Position numbers and translations under genes: made by a program
From: DATKMK01 sp035541895
GTDB lineage: Bacteria; Desulfobacterota; Binatia; HRBIN30; JACQVA1
Assembly: GCA_035541895.1 (NCBI GenBank)
Contig: DATKMK010000121.1
Span: forward strand, 1 to 54,762
Direction: 5' to 3'
DNA: 54,762 nt
Shown here: in pieces, positions 17,636 through 27,216 of the stretch
How positions within the stretch are numbered: position 1 is the stretch's first letter
How the letters are laid out: each line of letters starts with the position of its first letter
Notes under the pieces: model-generated
Database searches by the model: none
Told to the model about the DNA's origin: nothing
The model's input: the letters and a program-made list of their open reading frames with translations, nothing else

Positions 17636-18739
17636 TCAGGGGAGTCTGACGGTATCTGGCGCGTCGCTGGTGCCCTGGAAGTATAGATTGACGGCGCTGC
17701 TGCGTTCGCCGTGGAGATCGAAGAACGTTCCCACCAAGCCGTGGCCCGGCCCACCGGATGCGACGCCGCGAATACGCGTCTGCCCCGTCAGGGTACCCTC
17801 GACGCCCACATGGAAAATGGACCGCTCTGGCTGGTTCGTGTCGATGGTCGCGAGCGGCAACACACCGTAACAGCAGACCGAGGTGCTGGTCGAGAATCGC
17901 TGCTCGAATTCGTTGAACACAAGGAACTGGGCGACGACGCCGGCGGCCTGCTGCAGCAGAAAGTCTTGGCTGCACGGCATCAAAGCGATCGCGTTCAAGA
18001 CGGTGAGGTTGGTGACCGGATCGAAGGCGCCGTCGAAGAAATGGTTGACGATCAAGGTCTGCGGGCACGACGCGTACTCCGTCCCGAGCTGCAACACGTT
18101 GTTGCCGTCGTTGGTGTTCGGAATCGCGGGAACGCCAATGGCGTTCTCCTTGGTGATATCCGCCAACGCCGGGCTCGGCAACAGTTGCTCGATCGTGGTC
18201 AATCCCACCAGCACGTTGCTTTCGACCGGACGGTTCTGACTGTCGACCGCCACGCAGGTCAGGTTGCCGACAAACGGATCTTCGCTGACCTTGGGTACTC
18301 GGGTTCCCGCGTTGCTCTGTCCGCCGGGCCCCCGCCGCGAGGTCCCGTTCAGCGGGATGGTGGCTGACGTCAACCCCTCACTCGCCCTCCACGCGATCGG
18401 CTGCCGGGCGGTGATGTGCACGTGAAAGTCGACCTCGTTCCACCCCGACAAGCACAAACCGCCGAGGCAGTCGGCACCGGTCGCGCAGATCGCGCCGGTA
18501 TTCGAACAATGGCTGTTGGCATTGACGTAGAAGCAGTGAACGTCGATCGGCTGATCGGAGGTGTTGCTCAGTTGAACCAGGGTATCGACACCATCGTCGG
18601 TCGAAAATTGAATGGCGGGGAACATGAGCAACGCAGCCGCCTTGTCAGACGCGATATCCGCGGCCCCCACCCGACTCGTGGCCGCGACAAGCGCGAGGCT
18701 AAGGATCACCGGAATGATGAGGATACGCCGTAGCGTCAT
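17636..18739 (-). CDS. Secreted protein of unknown function with a Cys-patterned segment
   Basis: About 367 residues from the ATG at 18739, which overlaps the upstream gene's stop as ATGA (another ATG lies at 18745). A clear signal peptide (MTLRRILIIPVILSLALVAA, cleavage near SRVGAA-D) shows export. The N-terminal half has a C-x5-C-x5-C-x4-C type segment (SNTGAICATGADCLGGLC), a pattern I associate with extracellular proteins of deltaproteobacteria. The rest is beta-rich, with further Cys pairs (CCYG), and no family I can name. It is paired with the preceding secreted gene. Confidence 0.75.
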   Translation of the reverse strand: MTLRRILIIPVILSLALVAATSRVGAADIASDKAAALLMFPAIQFSTDDGVDTLVQLSNTSDQPIDVHCFYVNANSHCSNTGAICATGADCLGGLCLSGWNEVDFHVHITARQPIAWRASEGLTSATIPLNGTSRRGPGGQSNAGTRVPKVSEDPFVGNLTCVAVDSQNRPVESNVLVGLTTIEQLLPSPALADITKENAIGVPAIPNTNDGNNVLQLGTEYASCPQTLIVNHFFDGAFDPVTNLTVLNAIALMPCSQDFLLQQAAGVVAQFLVFNEFEQRFSTSTSVCCYGVLPLATIDTNQPERSIFHVGVEGTLTGQTRIRGVASGGPGHGLVGTFFDLHGERSSAVNLYFQGTSDAPDTVRLP

Positions 18740-19449
18740 TGGCATCGCTTCGGCCGTTTGCGCACCACGCAGGTGACACCGCGGCACTGCGGCGGTGGCT
18801 GGTCGAGATCGAGACTGCCGGTGGCGCTGAGCGCGGAAAACAGGGCAAGATTGTCGCAGCTTGCCGACGCCACTCCGGCGCGCTGCTCGACGATCAGCGG
18901 GGTTGTGTCGTTGCTTTGCTGCGCGCGCATCTGCACGTCGAACTCGAACCAACAATACGACGGTGTCGCGCTCGGGATGTCGATTGCGGGGGAGAAGGTA
19001 AATACCACCTCGTTCGGGGCTGTCGCGCCTGGATTATGCGGATCGGATCCTGCCACGTTGGTGGTGATAGTGACCGGGTTGCTGTTACTCGTGCAACTGG
19101 TGCTGATGTTGCCGACATACCCGACGACCGCGCCGTCATCAACGCAATTGCTGGCGGAGATCGACGCCTTGGTGCAATCAAGATCGAAGAAGACCTGACT
19201 CAGCGTCAGGATACCGCTACCGCCGGACACCGTACCGGCACCAACGGTCAGCCGGATTCGATCGATCGAATTCAAGACGTTCGGCGACGATACGCTTGAA
19301 TAGGAAAAATCGAGTGCCGGGTTGCAACTATTCCCCGCTGCGATACTCGGCTTGGGTGACAGCATCATCAGGCCCACCAATGCTGCAATCCGAGCAATAG
19401 CTCTCGAACTCGAATGTGTTGGAGACGCTGGCACGGTAGCTGGACCCAT
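18736..19449 (-). CDS. Secreted protein of unknown function
   Basis: 237 residues with an N-terminal hydrophobic segment (ARIAALVGLMMLSPKPSIAAG) that fits a signal peptide cut near SIAA-G. The mature part is Ser/Thr/Asn-rich, predicted beta, and has about ten cysteines, including the C-terminal CRGVTC and CQ. It overlaps the following secreted gene by 4 bp, so the two are co-translated and may act together at the surface or in the periplasm. No catalytic motif is visible and I do not recognise the family. Confidence 0.7.
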   Translation of the reverse strand: MGPATVPASPTHSSSRAIARIAALVGLMMLSPKPSIAAGNSCNPALDFSYSSVSSPNVLNSIDRIRLTVGAGTVSGGSGILTLSQVFFDLDCTKASISASNCVDDGAVVGYVGNISTSCTSNSNPVTITTNVAGSDPHNPGATAPNEVVFTFSPAIDIPSATPSYCWFEFDVQMRAQQSNDTTPLIVEQRAGVASASCDNLALFSALSATGSLDLDQPPPQCRGVTCVVRKRPKRCQ

Positions 19450-19528
19450 GATGGTTCCGCCGAGCGCCCGGACAGTACGACGGATGCCGGGTCGATTGCA
19501 AGGGCAAAAGGGACAAAGCTGGGACTGA

Positions 19529-21007
19529 TCAACCGACGAAGAACTGCATCGAGCGTTCGACCAAACCCATCACCGGGCTCCAGTACAGGCCCAGCGCGAG
19601 CGTCGCTGCCGCGAGCGTCCACAAGACACAACCGTCTTGCAAACCCACCGTGACGGCGCCTTCGTTGCCCTGAGGTTGGTCGAGAAACATCGCCTTCACG
19701 ATGCGCGCATAGTAGTAGAGCGAGACGACGCTGTTGAGCACCCCAACGAGCGCAAGCCAGTAGAATTGCCGCTCGATGACCGCCGCAAACAGATAGAACT
19801 TGCCGATGAAGCCCCCCAGCGGCGGCAATCCCGCCAGCGAGAACAGAAACACCGCCATCGCGACTGCCGGGGCGGCACCACCGCGCCAGGCGAGCCCGCG
19901 ATACCCGTCAACGTCCTCCCTGCCCGTGCTGTTCGCGACGATCATCACGACCAGGAAGGCCCCGATGTTCATCAAGTAATACGCCACCAGGTAGAACAGC
20001 ATCGCCCGCAGTCCGTCGTTGCTCAGCACCACAAACCCCATCAACACATAGCCGGCGTGCGCGATGCTCGAATAGGCCAACAGCCGCTTGAGATTCTGCT
20101 GCGACAGCGCGGCGAAGTTCCCGAGCGTCATCGTGATCATCGACAGCACCAACACCAACGTCGGCCAGTCGACACCGGGGACCGTCGCCCACGTCCCGGT
20201 CGACGTTGGGTGTGAGAGTGCGGGATAAAAGAAGCGGATGAGCAGCGCGAACCCTGCGGCCTTCGACCCCACCGATAAAAACGCGGTCACGGGAATCGGC
20301 GCACCCTGATAGACATCGGGAGCCCACATGTGAAACGGCACCGCCGCGATCTTGTAACCGAAACCCGCCAGCGTCAGGACGAGGGCGATGAACAACGCCA
20401 ACTGGTTGGAGCCGCCGGCGCTCAACGCCTCGCCGATCTTCGCGTAGTCCATGCTGCCGGTGAGGCCGAAGATCCAGCTCAATCCGTAGATCATCGTCCC
20501 GGATGCCACGCCGCCGTAGATCAGGTACTTGAGCGCAGCTTCACCCGATCGCCGGTTGTGTTTGAGGATACCGGTCAACGTGTACGACGTGAGACTCACG
20601 AACTCGAGCGACAGGTAGGCCATCAACAAATTCGCCGCCGATGCCATGAAGTACATCGCCAACGCGCTCGACAGCAAAATCCCGTAGTACTCGGACGGGC
20701 TGGAGCGCTGCACTTCGTTCGAGGTCATGGACATCAACACGGTGGCGATCGTCGCGAGGGCAAAGATCAGCTTGAAGAACAGCGCGAATTGGTCGTGAAT
20801 CACCATGCGATTGAACAGCCACCCCGATGGCCAACCGCTCAGTCGCGACACCGCGACCAGCGACAACACCACACCGACGAGCGCAATCTCGGCGAGACGA
20901 TCCTTGCTCGCGATCACCAGGTCGCCAATGAAGATCACCAGGATCGTCGCCGCGAGTAGCAGCTCGGGAACCAGGTACGGCAGGCTTTGAACGTTGTCGA
21001 AACTCAT
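19529..21007 (-). CDS. nuoN: NADH-quinone oxidoreductase subunit N
   Basis: Antiporter-like proton-pumping subunit of complex I in the inner membrane. 492 residues form about 14 transmembrane helices. The conserved TM5 glutamate lies in LSLEFVSLTSY and the TM7 lysine in GFGYKIAAVPFHMWAPDVYQG. It is the last gene of the nuo operon, 38 bp after nuoM. No clear terminator hairpin is visible downstream before the secreted-protein pair. Confidence 0.95.
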   Translation of the reverse strand: MSFDNVQSLPYLVPELLLAATILVIFIGDLVIASKDRLAEIALVGVVLSLVAVSRLSGWPSGWLFNRMVIHDQFALFFKLIFALATIATVLMSMTSNEVQRSSPSEYYGILLSSALAMYFMASAANLLMAYLSLEFVSLTSYTLTGILKHNRRSGEAALKYLIYGGVASGTMIYGLSWIFGLTGSMDYAKIGEALSAGGSNQLALFIALVLTLAGFGYKIAAVPFHMWAPDVYQGAPIPVTAFLSVGSKAAGFALLIRFFYPALSHPTSTGTWATVPGVDWPTLVLVLSMITMTLGNFAALSQQNLKRLLAYSSIAHAGYVLMGFVVLSNDGLRAMLFYLVAYYLMNIGAFLVVMIVANSTGREDVDGYRGLAWRGGAAPAVAMAVFLFSLAGLPPLGGFIGKFYLFAAVIERQFYWLALVGVLNSVVSLYYYARIVKAMFLDQPQGNEGAVTVGLQDGCVLWTLAAATLALGLYWSPVMGLVERSMQFFVG

Positions 21008-21045
21008 AGCCGGTCGGCGATCACCGCTCGCGTCGGTCGAGGATG

Positions 21046-22527
21046 CTATCGAACCGCAGTTACGATCTGATTGAGATTCTGCAGCGACTGCGTCATCAGA
21101 TCGATCACCGGCGCCGGATAGACGCCGAGGATGATCACGATGACGCCAAGCGGAACCAGCGTGAACAGCTCGCGCCCGTTGATCTCCGGCAAGTCTGCGT
21201 ACTTCTCATTGACCTTTCCGAAGTACATGCGCTGCATCGTCCACAGCATGTAGCCGGCGGTCAGCACCACTGCCGTCGCCGCAATCGCGGTGAGCCCGGG
21301 GGCTGCTTGCCAGGCGCCAAGCAATACGAGCACCTCAGAGATGAACGCCGACAGGCCCGGCAATCCCATCGCGGCAAAGAACGCCAGCGCGGTCACACCG
21401 GTGTACACCGGCATCGTCGTGGCCAGCCCGCCGAACCCTTCGATCTGGCGATGATGGGCGCGGTCGTAGATGACGCCGACGAGGAGGAACAGCATGGCGG
21501 TAACGGTTCCGTGGTTGAACATCTGCAGCACGGCGCCGTTGATGCCTTGCGGCGTGAACGACGCCATCCCGAGCATGACGTAGCCCATGTGGCTGATGCT
21601 CGAATAGGCCACCAGCTTCTTGAGGTCCTTCTGCGCCATCGCGCACAAGGCCCCGTACACGATGTTCCAGGTCCCGAGCGCGCCGAGGAAGTAGTAGGCG
21701 AGATCGGACGTCGCCAACGGCAAGATCGCGTAGTTGATCCGCAAGATGCCGTAGGTCCCCATCTTCAACAGCACGCCGGCGAGGATCACCGAGATCGCCG
21801 TCGGTGCCTCGACGTGCGCGTCGGGCAACCAGGTGTGGAAGGGGAACGCGGGAATCTTGATGGCGAAGCCGACGAACAGCCCAATCCACGCGATCGTCTG
21901 GAACTCACGGCTGTAGGTCGCGTTGTTCGCGATCAGCTTGGTGATGTCCAAGGTGTGCGGGTCATTGTAGAAATACAACGCCAGGATCGCCAACAGCATG
22001 AGCGCGCTGCCGACCAGGGTGTAGAGGAAGAACTTGATCGCCGCGTACTCGCGGCGCGGTCCACCCCAAATGCCGATGAGGAAGTACATCGGCAGCAGCA
22101 TCACTTCCCAGAACACGAAGAACAGCAGGAAATCGAGCGCGACGAAGACGCCCATCATGCCGGCGTCGAGCAACAGAAAGAGGGCGAAGTAGCCCTTGAC
22201 GGCTTTGTCGATGCCCCACGACGCGAAGATGCAAATGAAGCTGAGCAACGCGGTGAGCAGGACCATCGTGATGCTGATGCCGTCGACGCCGACCAGGTAC
22301 TCGGCCTTGAACGAGCCGAACTCGATCCAGGTGGCGCGCTCCATCAACTGAAACCCGGCTTGCGTGCGGTCGAAGTTGGCGAACAGCCAGATCCCCATCA
22401 GCAGCGGCGGCACGGTCGCGATTGCCGCCGTCCACTTGATCAGATTGTGTTGGTCCCGCGGCAAGCACAATATCGTCACCATGCCGGCGACCGGGATAAA
22501 GGTCATGTAGGTCAGAATGTGCGCCAT
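21046..22527 (-). CDS. nuoM: NADH-quinone oxidoreductase subunit M
   Basis: Second antiporter-like subunit, about 493 residues. FFVFWEVMLLPMYFLIGIWGG holds the conserved TM5 glutamate, and GFAIKIPAFPFHTWLPDAHVEAP holds the TM7 lysine. I chose the ATG at 22527 because a strong purine-rich ribosome site (GAGGAAGAGGAAA) precedes it; the upstream GTG at 22545 would put that site inside the gene. Confidence 0.95.
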   Translation of the reverse strand: MAHILTYMTFIPVAGMVTILCLPRDQHNLIKWTAAIATVPPLLMGIWLFANFDRTQAGFQLMERATWIEFGSFKAEYLVGVDGISITMVLLTALLSFICIFASWGIDKAVKGYFALFLLLDAGMMGVFVALDFLLFFVFWEVMLLPMYFLIGIWGGPRREYAAIKFFLYTLVGSALMLLAILALYFYNDPHTLDITKLIANNATYSREFQTIAWIGLFVGFAIKIPAFPFHTWLPDAHVEAPTAISVILAGVLLKMGTYGILRINYAILPLATSDLAYYFLGALGTWNIVYGALCAMAQKDLKKLVAYSSISHMGYVMLGMASFTPQGINGAVLQMFNHGTVTAMLFLLVGVIYDRAHHRQIEGFGGLATTMPVYTGVTALAFFAAMGLPGLSAFISEVLVLLGAWQAAPGLTAIAATAVVLTAGYMLWTMQRMYFGKVNEKYADLPEINGRELFTLVPLGVIVIILGVYPAPVIDLMTQSLQNLNQIVTAVR

Positions 22528-22541
22528 CAATTTCCTCTTCC

Positions 22542-24590
22542 TCACATCACCCGGTAGATCAGAATCGCCACGGTCGCGACGACGATCACGTATAGATAGC
22601 CGTTGATGCTACCGGTTTGCAGGCGGCGAACACGGCCGCCGACGCCCATCGTCACCGCCGCCACCCCGTTCACCGCGCCGTCGACGACGTAGTTGTCGAA
22701 CAATCCATTGAGCCACGACGTGACGCGCACGACTGTGGCGGCGCTGTTGACGATGAAATCGATCACGTATTGGTCGAACAACGACGCGACCCGCGACAGA
22801 AACATCGTGAAGGCAAGAACCGTCGCCGCATAGAACTCGTCGACGTAGTACTTGTTGTACAGCACACGATACAATCCGCCGTTCGCGATCTCGGCGTAGG
22901 TGTCGGGCGATAGCGTTTTGGTCAAGTACATCGCCCGCGCGACGAGGAAGCCAATCGCGGCGACGCCGACGGACGCGAGCATCAACCCGTACTCCAGCGC
23001 GCCACCATGGTCGGCTTCATGTGCCACGTGACCGCCATGGCTGAATACCGGCGCGAACCATTCCTCGATCCGATTGGCACCGCCGAGCGAATGCGGCACA
23101 CCGAGGACACCGGCGAGCGCCGCCAACAACGCCAAGATCAGCAGCGGATAGGTCATCGCCGGCGGCGACTCGTGGAGATGTTCCTGCGTGTGATGGTCGG
23201 CGCGATTCTCGCCGTAGAAGGTCATGAACACCTGACGGAACATATAAAAGGAAGTGAGTCCCGCCCCGGCGAAGCCGAGCAGCCACAGCAGCGGGTTGCC
23301 GTGCTCGCTGGAGAACGCCTTCCACAGGATCTCGTCCTTCGAAAAGAATCCTGACGTGGGCGGAATGCCGGCGATGGCGATCGTTGAGATCAGGAACGTC
23401 AGATGTGTTTGCGGCATCCATTTCCTGAGGCCGCCCATCTTGCGCATGTCCTGCTCGCCGCCCATCGCGTGAATCACGCTGCCGGAGCCGAGGAACAAGC
23501 AGGCCTTGAAGAATGCGTGCGTCATCAGGTGGAAAATGCCCGCGGCGTAGGCGCCGACGCCCATGCCGATGAACATGTATCCGAGCTGGCTCACGGTTGA
23601 ATAGGCCAACACGCGCTTGATGTCGTTCTGACAGACGCCGATGGTGGCGGCGAAGAACGCCGTCAACGCGCCGATCCACGCGACCACTTGCAACGTCGTC
23701 GGCGCCATCGAGAACAGAAAATTGGTCCGGCCGATCATGTACACGCCGGCGGTCACCATCGTCGCGGCGTGGATCAGCGCGCTCACCGGCGTCGGTCCGG
23801 CCATCGCGTCCGGCAGCCACACGTACAACGGGATCTGCGCCGACTTGCCGGTCGCGCCGACGAAGAACAGCAACGTCACCGCGGTCACCACGCTCATTGA
23901 CCCGATCATTTGCCCGTCCAGGAGATGCGCGTGCTGTTGCAGCTCGCGAAACGTGAGCGTCCCGTGGCCGAGGTTGTTCAGCGTCCAGAACAGCAGGAAC
24001 GCCCCGAGCGTGAAACCGAAATCGCCGACGCGGTTGACGATGAAGGCCTTGCTCCCGGCCGAGGCGTTGTTGATCTCCGAGTACCAGAAGCCAATCAGCG
24101 CGTAGGAGCACAGCCCGACGCCCTCCCAACCGACGAACATCAGCAACAGGTTGTCACCGAGGACGAGGGTGAGCATCGCGAAGGTGAACAGATTGAGAAA
24201 AGCGAAGAAGCGCCAGTACGACTTCTCGTCGTGCATGTAGCCGGTGGAGTAAATATGAATGAGGCCGCCGACACCGGTGACCACCAGGATCATCACCGCC
24301 GACAGCGGATCGACTTGAAAGGCGACGTCAACCTTGAGCGTGCCGACGCTGATCCACGTCCACAGGGGATCGAGCATCAGGCGTTCGTCCGGCGGCAGCT
24401 CCAGCAGCTGCAAGAACGCGCGCACCGAGATGCCGAACGCGATGATCACCGGCGCGCACGCGATCACGCTGATCGCGCGCTTCCCCGCGGCACGCTGGAT
24501 CGCAGCCCCGGTCACGCCGTTGATCGCGGCGCCGACCAACGGGAGGAAGACGATCCAGCGCAGGTAGTCGACGTGTACGGCGTGCTCCAT
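22542..24590 (-). CDS. nuoL: NADH-quinone oxidoreductase subunit L
   Basis: Largest antiporter-like subunit, 682 residues, with the long lateral helix and extra C-terminal membrane helix (YVIVVATVAILIYRVM). Hallmarks are FVGWEGVGLCSYALIGFW (TM5 Glu), ATGKSAQIPLYVWLPDAMAG (TM7 Lys) and ALIHAATMVTAGVYM. It lies between nuoK and nuoM in the standard order. Confidence 0.96.
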   Translation of the reverse strand: MEHAVHVDYLRWIVFLPLVGAAINGVTGAAIQRAAGKRAISVIACAPVIIAFGISVRAFLQLLELPPDERLMLDPLWTWISVGTLKVDVAFQVDPLSAVMILVVTGVGGLIHIYSTGYMHDEKSYWRFFAFLNLFTFAMLTLVLGDNLLLMFVGWEGVGLCSYALIGFWYSEINNASAGSKAFIVNRVGDFGFTLGAFLLFWTLNNLGHGTLTFRELQQHAHLLDGQMIGSMSVVTAVTLLFFVGATGKSAQIPLYVWLPDAMAGPTPVSALIHAATMVTAGVYMIGRTNFLFSMAPTTLQVVAWIGALTAFFAATIGVCQNDIKRVLAYSTVSQLGYMFIGMGVGAYAAGIFHLMTHAFFKACLFLGSGSVIHAMGGEQDMRKMGGLRKWMPQTHLTFLISTIAIAGIPPTSGFFSKDEILWKAFSSEHGNPLLWLLGFAGAGLTSFYMFRQVFMTFYGENRADHHTQEHLHESPPAMTYPLLILALLAALAGVLGVPHSLGGANRIEEWFAPVFSHGGHVAHEADHGGALEYGLMLASVGVAAIGFLVARAMYLTKTLSPDTYAEIANGGLYRVLYNKYYVDEFYAATVLAFTMFLSRVASLFDQYVIDFIVNSAATVVRVTSWLNGLFDNYVVDGAVNGVAAVTMGVGGRVRRLQTGSINGYLYVIVVATVAILIYRVM

Positions 24591-24626
24591 GATGTGCCTG
24601 TGATCTCGGCGCGAGGCGCACCGAGA

Positions 24627-24938
24627 TCATCCGCGTAGGGTTTCGGTCGCCTCCAGGTCAATCGTCTGGAATGTCTGGTAGATGCCGAGCACGATGGCCA
24701 ACCCGATCGCGGCCTCGGCGGCCGCCAACATAATCACGAAGATCGCGAAAACCTGACCGTCGTACGAGAAGGTCCCGTAGCGCGCGAACGCGAGGTAGTT
24801 GATGTTCGCCGAATTGAGTACCAGCTCCACGCCCATCAGCACGCCGAGCGCGTTGCGGCGCGTGAGCACGCAAAACAGCCCGAGGCCGAAGACCAGTGCG
24901 CCGACGATGAGGTAGTGGGTCAGACCGATCGTCAGCAT
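24627..24938 (-). CDS. nuoK: NADH-quinone oxidoreductase subunit K
   Basis: Small three-helix membrane subunit (103 residues), homologous to MrpC and ND4L. Conserved membrane glutamates are visible in LMGVELVLNSANINY and AAAEAAIGLAIVL. The ATG at 24938 overlaps the nuoJ stop by one base (TGATG). The longer open frame to 25103 is a shadow of nuoJ. Confidence 0.95.
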   Translation of the reverse strand: MLTIGLTHYLIVGALVFGLGLFCVLTRRNALGVLMGVELVLNSANINYLAFARYGTFSYDGQVFAIFVIMLAAAEAAIGLAIVLGIYQTFQTIDLEATETLRG

Positions 24939-25438
24939 CAGTCGGTCGCCTTCAATTCCTTGCGCGACAGCACGACCGCGCCGATCAACGCCGCCAACAA
25001 CACCAGCGACGCCAACTCGAACGGCAACAGATAGGTCGTGAGGAAGCCTTCGCCGATGGCATAGGTCGCGGGTTGGGCCTCCGGTTGGGCGATGGTGTGC
25101 CACTCGGTGGTCAAGATGGCTCTGCCCATCACGCCGCCGAGTACCGTGACGATCGCCAACGCGGGTAGCGTGCCAACCGATCGATTAGAGACCTGGACGT
25201 CCGCGATGCGGTGGGTCAGCATCACGGCGAACAGCATGAGCACCAAGATCCCGCCGACGTACACCAGAACCTGCACGACGGCGATGAAATCCGCCGCCAG
25301 CATGACGAACAGGCCCGCCGCCCCCATGAACGTACCCATTAGTGCGAAGGCCGAGTAGACAATATTGCGCGAGAAGGCAACGCCCAACGCCGAGGCGACG
25401 GTGATACCGGCAACGAGGTAAAAGACCAGCGCTTCCAT
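24938..25438 (-). CDS. nuoJ: NADH-quinone oxidoreductase subunit J
   Basis: Five-helix membrane subunit (166 residues). YSAFALMGTFMGAAGLFVMLAADF and VQVLVYVGGILVLMLFAVML match the NuoJ TM2-TM3 region, which contains the pi-bulge helix. It sits between nuoI and nuoK with a one-base overlap downstream. Confidence 0.93.
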   Translation of the reverse strand: MEALVFYLVAGITVASALGVAFSRNIVYSAFALMGTFMGAAGLFVMLAADFIAVVQVLVYVGGILVLMLFAVMLTHRIADVQVSNRSVGTLPALAIVTVLGGVMGRAILTTEWHTIAQPEAQPATYAIGEGFLTTYLLPFELASLVLLAALIGAVVLSRKELKATD

Positions 25439-25453
25439 GACCGTCTCGCGTCG

Positions 25454-26020
25454 CTACGCCGACTCGTCGGCCGCCGCCGGAGTCGCCCCCTCGGGTTGCG
25501 CGAACTCCTCGACGTAACGCAGGCCGCGGTCGAGCAGCGGCTTGATTTGCGGATCGTCTTCCGGACCCTTCTTCGGTTTGTAGGCGATGACCGGCTCCTT
25601 CACGAAGCGACGCACCAAGCTTTCAAGCGAATAGTCGGCGCCCTCGAACTCCGGCGTGTGGTGGATGGAGCCGGTCGGACAGGGCTCGCTGCACAGCCCG
25701 CAATACATGCACTTTGCCAAATCGATGTCGAAGCGCGTCAGCACCATCGCCTTGGTTTGGGGATCCTTCTTCGAATCGATCACGATGCAGTCGATCGGGC
25801 AGGCGCGCTCGCACGCCAAGCACCCGGTGCAGATTTCGAGATCGACTTCGAGGATGCCGCGGTAGCGGAACGGCAACGTGTCTTGCACGCGCACCTCGGT
25901 GCGATCGGGATACTGGACGGTGAACGGCTTGCGCACGAAGTGCGAGAACGTCACCGCCAGACCGTCGAAGATGGTCGCGGCCGTACTGACGATGTTGCCG
26001 ACGTAGGTACGCTTCCTCAT
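25454..26020 (-). CDS. nuoI: NADH-quinone oxidoreductase subunit I (2x 4Fe-4S)
   Basis: Peripheral-arm ferredoxin-like subunit carrying clusters N6a and N6b. The two CxxCxxCxxxCP motifs are CTGCLACERACP and CMYCGLCSEPCP. The ATG at 26020 (MRKRTYVGNI) gives 188 residues; the open frame continues upstream to 26755 only as a shadow of nuoH. The C-terminal extension (KKGPEDDPQIKPLLDRGLRYV) is longer than in E. coli NuoI. Confidence 0.95.
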   Translation of the reverse strand: MRKRTYVGNIVSTAATIFDGLAVTFSHFVRKPFTVQYPDRTEVRVQDTLPFRYRGILEVDLEICTGCLACERACPIDCIVIDSKKDPQTKAMVLTRFDIDLAKCMYCGLCSEPCPTGSIHHTPEFEGADYSLESLVRRFVKEPVIAYKPKKGPEDDPQIKPLLDRGLRYVEEFAQPEGATPAAADESA

Positions 26021-26028
26021 CGGGTCTC

Positions 26029-27216
26029 TCAGGAGAGCGGACTGAACGTCAGCTCGGGCCGCGCTCGGCGCAAATGGAATACGACGCGGTAGAAGAAGTA
26101 CGCCAGGATCGCCGCACCGAGCAACGTCATCGCCGCTTGCAACAGCCGGCTGCCGTGCGGCAACGCGACCATCAGCGCGGCTTGGCCGATCAAATTGATG
26201 AACGAGATCGGCACCAAATACTTCCAACAGGTCGTCATCAGTTGATCGACCCGCACACGCGGCAACGTCGCGCGAATCCACATCGACACCAGGACCCAAA
26301 AGTACGACTTGACGAAGAAGGTGACGAACTGCAGCACGTTGAGGACAACGAGGTTGTCGGTGACCGGCGGCACCTGCCAGCCGCCGAGAAACAGGGCGCT
26401 GACCAACGCCCCGATCACATAGAGGTTGCCCCACTCGACCAAGAAGAAGAACAAGTAGCGCGCGCCGGAGTATTCGGTCACGAATCCGGCGACGAGCTCC
26501 GATTCGGCCTCGGGCAGATCGAACGGCGTCCGATTGCCCTCGGCCAATGCCGAGGTGAACAGGATGAAGAACGCGACGAACGTAAACGGGCTGTGAAACA
26601 CAAACCACGTGTGCGGCGCCCAGCCTTGTTGTTGAATGATGCTCTGAAAGCTGAGCGTGCCGGTGATGAGGACGATCGGGAAGATCGACAACCCGGCCGG
26701 GATCTCGTAGCTCACGATCTGCGCCGCCGAGCGAATGCCGCCGATCAGCGACCATTTGTTGTTCGACGCCCAGCCCGCCATCAGAATGCCCACCACGACG
26801 AGCGCGGTCACGGCGGTGAGATACAGCACGCCGACGTTCATGTCGGCAATCACCAGCGCGCTGCTGAACGGGATCACCACGAAGGTCGTGACGAACCCCA
26901 TCACCACCACGTACGGGGCCAGCCGAAACAGGCGCGGATCGGCTTCGGCGGGCACGATGTCTTCCTTCATCAACAGCTTAATGCCGTCGACCAGCCATTG
27001 CAGGATCCCTTGCGGGCCGACGCGATTCGGACCGACACGGGAGTGAATCCGCGCCCACACGCGCCGCTCGACGAAGGTCGTCACGCCAGCGACATTCAAG
27101 ATGAAGCCGAGCACCACGATCAACCCGAAGACGACCATCCCGCCCGCGTACACCACCTCCGTGGGGACGCCGGCGAAGTACCCTTGCGCAATCAGGCTAT
27201 CGAGGAAGCTCTGCAT
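26029..27216 (-). CDS. nuoH: NADH-quinone oxidoreductase subunit H
   Basis: Membrane subunit at the junction of the two arms, forming much of the quinone chamber. The 395 residues form about eight or nine helices. ERRVWARIHSRVGPNRVGPQG and NRTPFDLPEAESELVAGFVTEYSG are the classic NuoH signatures. It overlaps nuoD by one base. Confidence 0.96.
   Translation of the reverse strand: MQSFLDSLIAQGYFAGVPTEVVYAGGMVVFGLIVVLGFILNVAGVTTFVERRVWARIHSRVGPNRVGPQGILQWLVDGIKLLMKEDIVPAEADPRLFRLAPYVVVMGFVTTFVVIPFSSALVIADMNVGVLYLTAVTALVVVGILMAGWASNNKWSLIGGIRSAAQIVSYEIPAGLSIFPIVLITGTLSFQSIIQQQGWAPHTWFVFHSPFTFVAFFILFTSALAEGNRTPFDLPEAESELVAGFVTEYSGARYLFFFLVEWGNLYVIGALVSALFLGGWQVPPVTDNLVVLNVLQFVTFFVKSYFWVLVSMWIRATLPRVRVDQLMTTCWKYLVPISFINLIGQAALMVALPHGSRLLQAAMTLLGAAILAYFFYRVVFHLRRARPELTFSPLS

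Noticed and set aside
25454..26755. A 433-residue NuoI or a fused protein
   Set aside because: The extra N-terminal part is the nuoH sequence in another frame; NuoI homology starts at the ATG at 26020.
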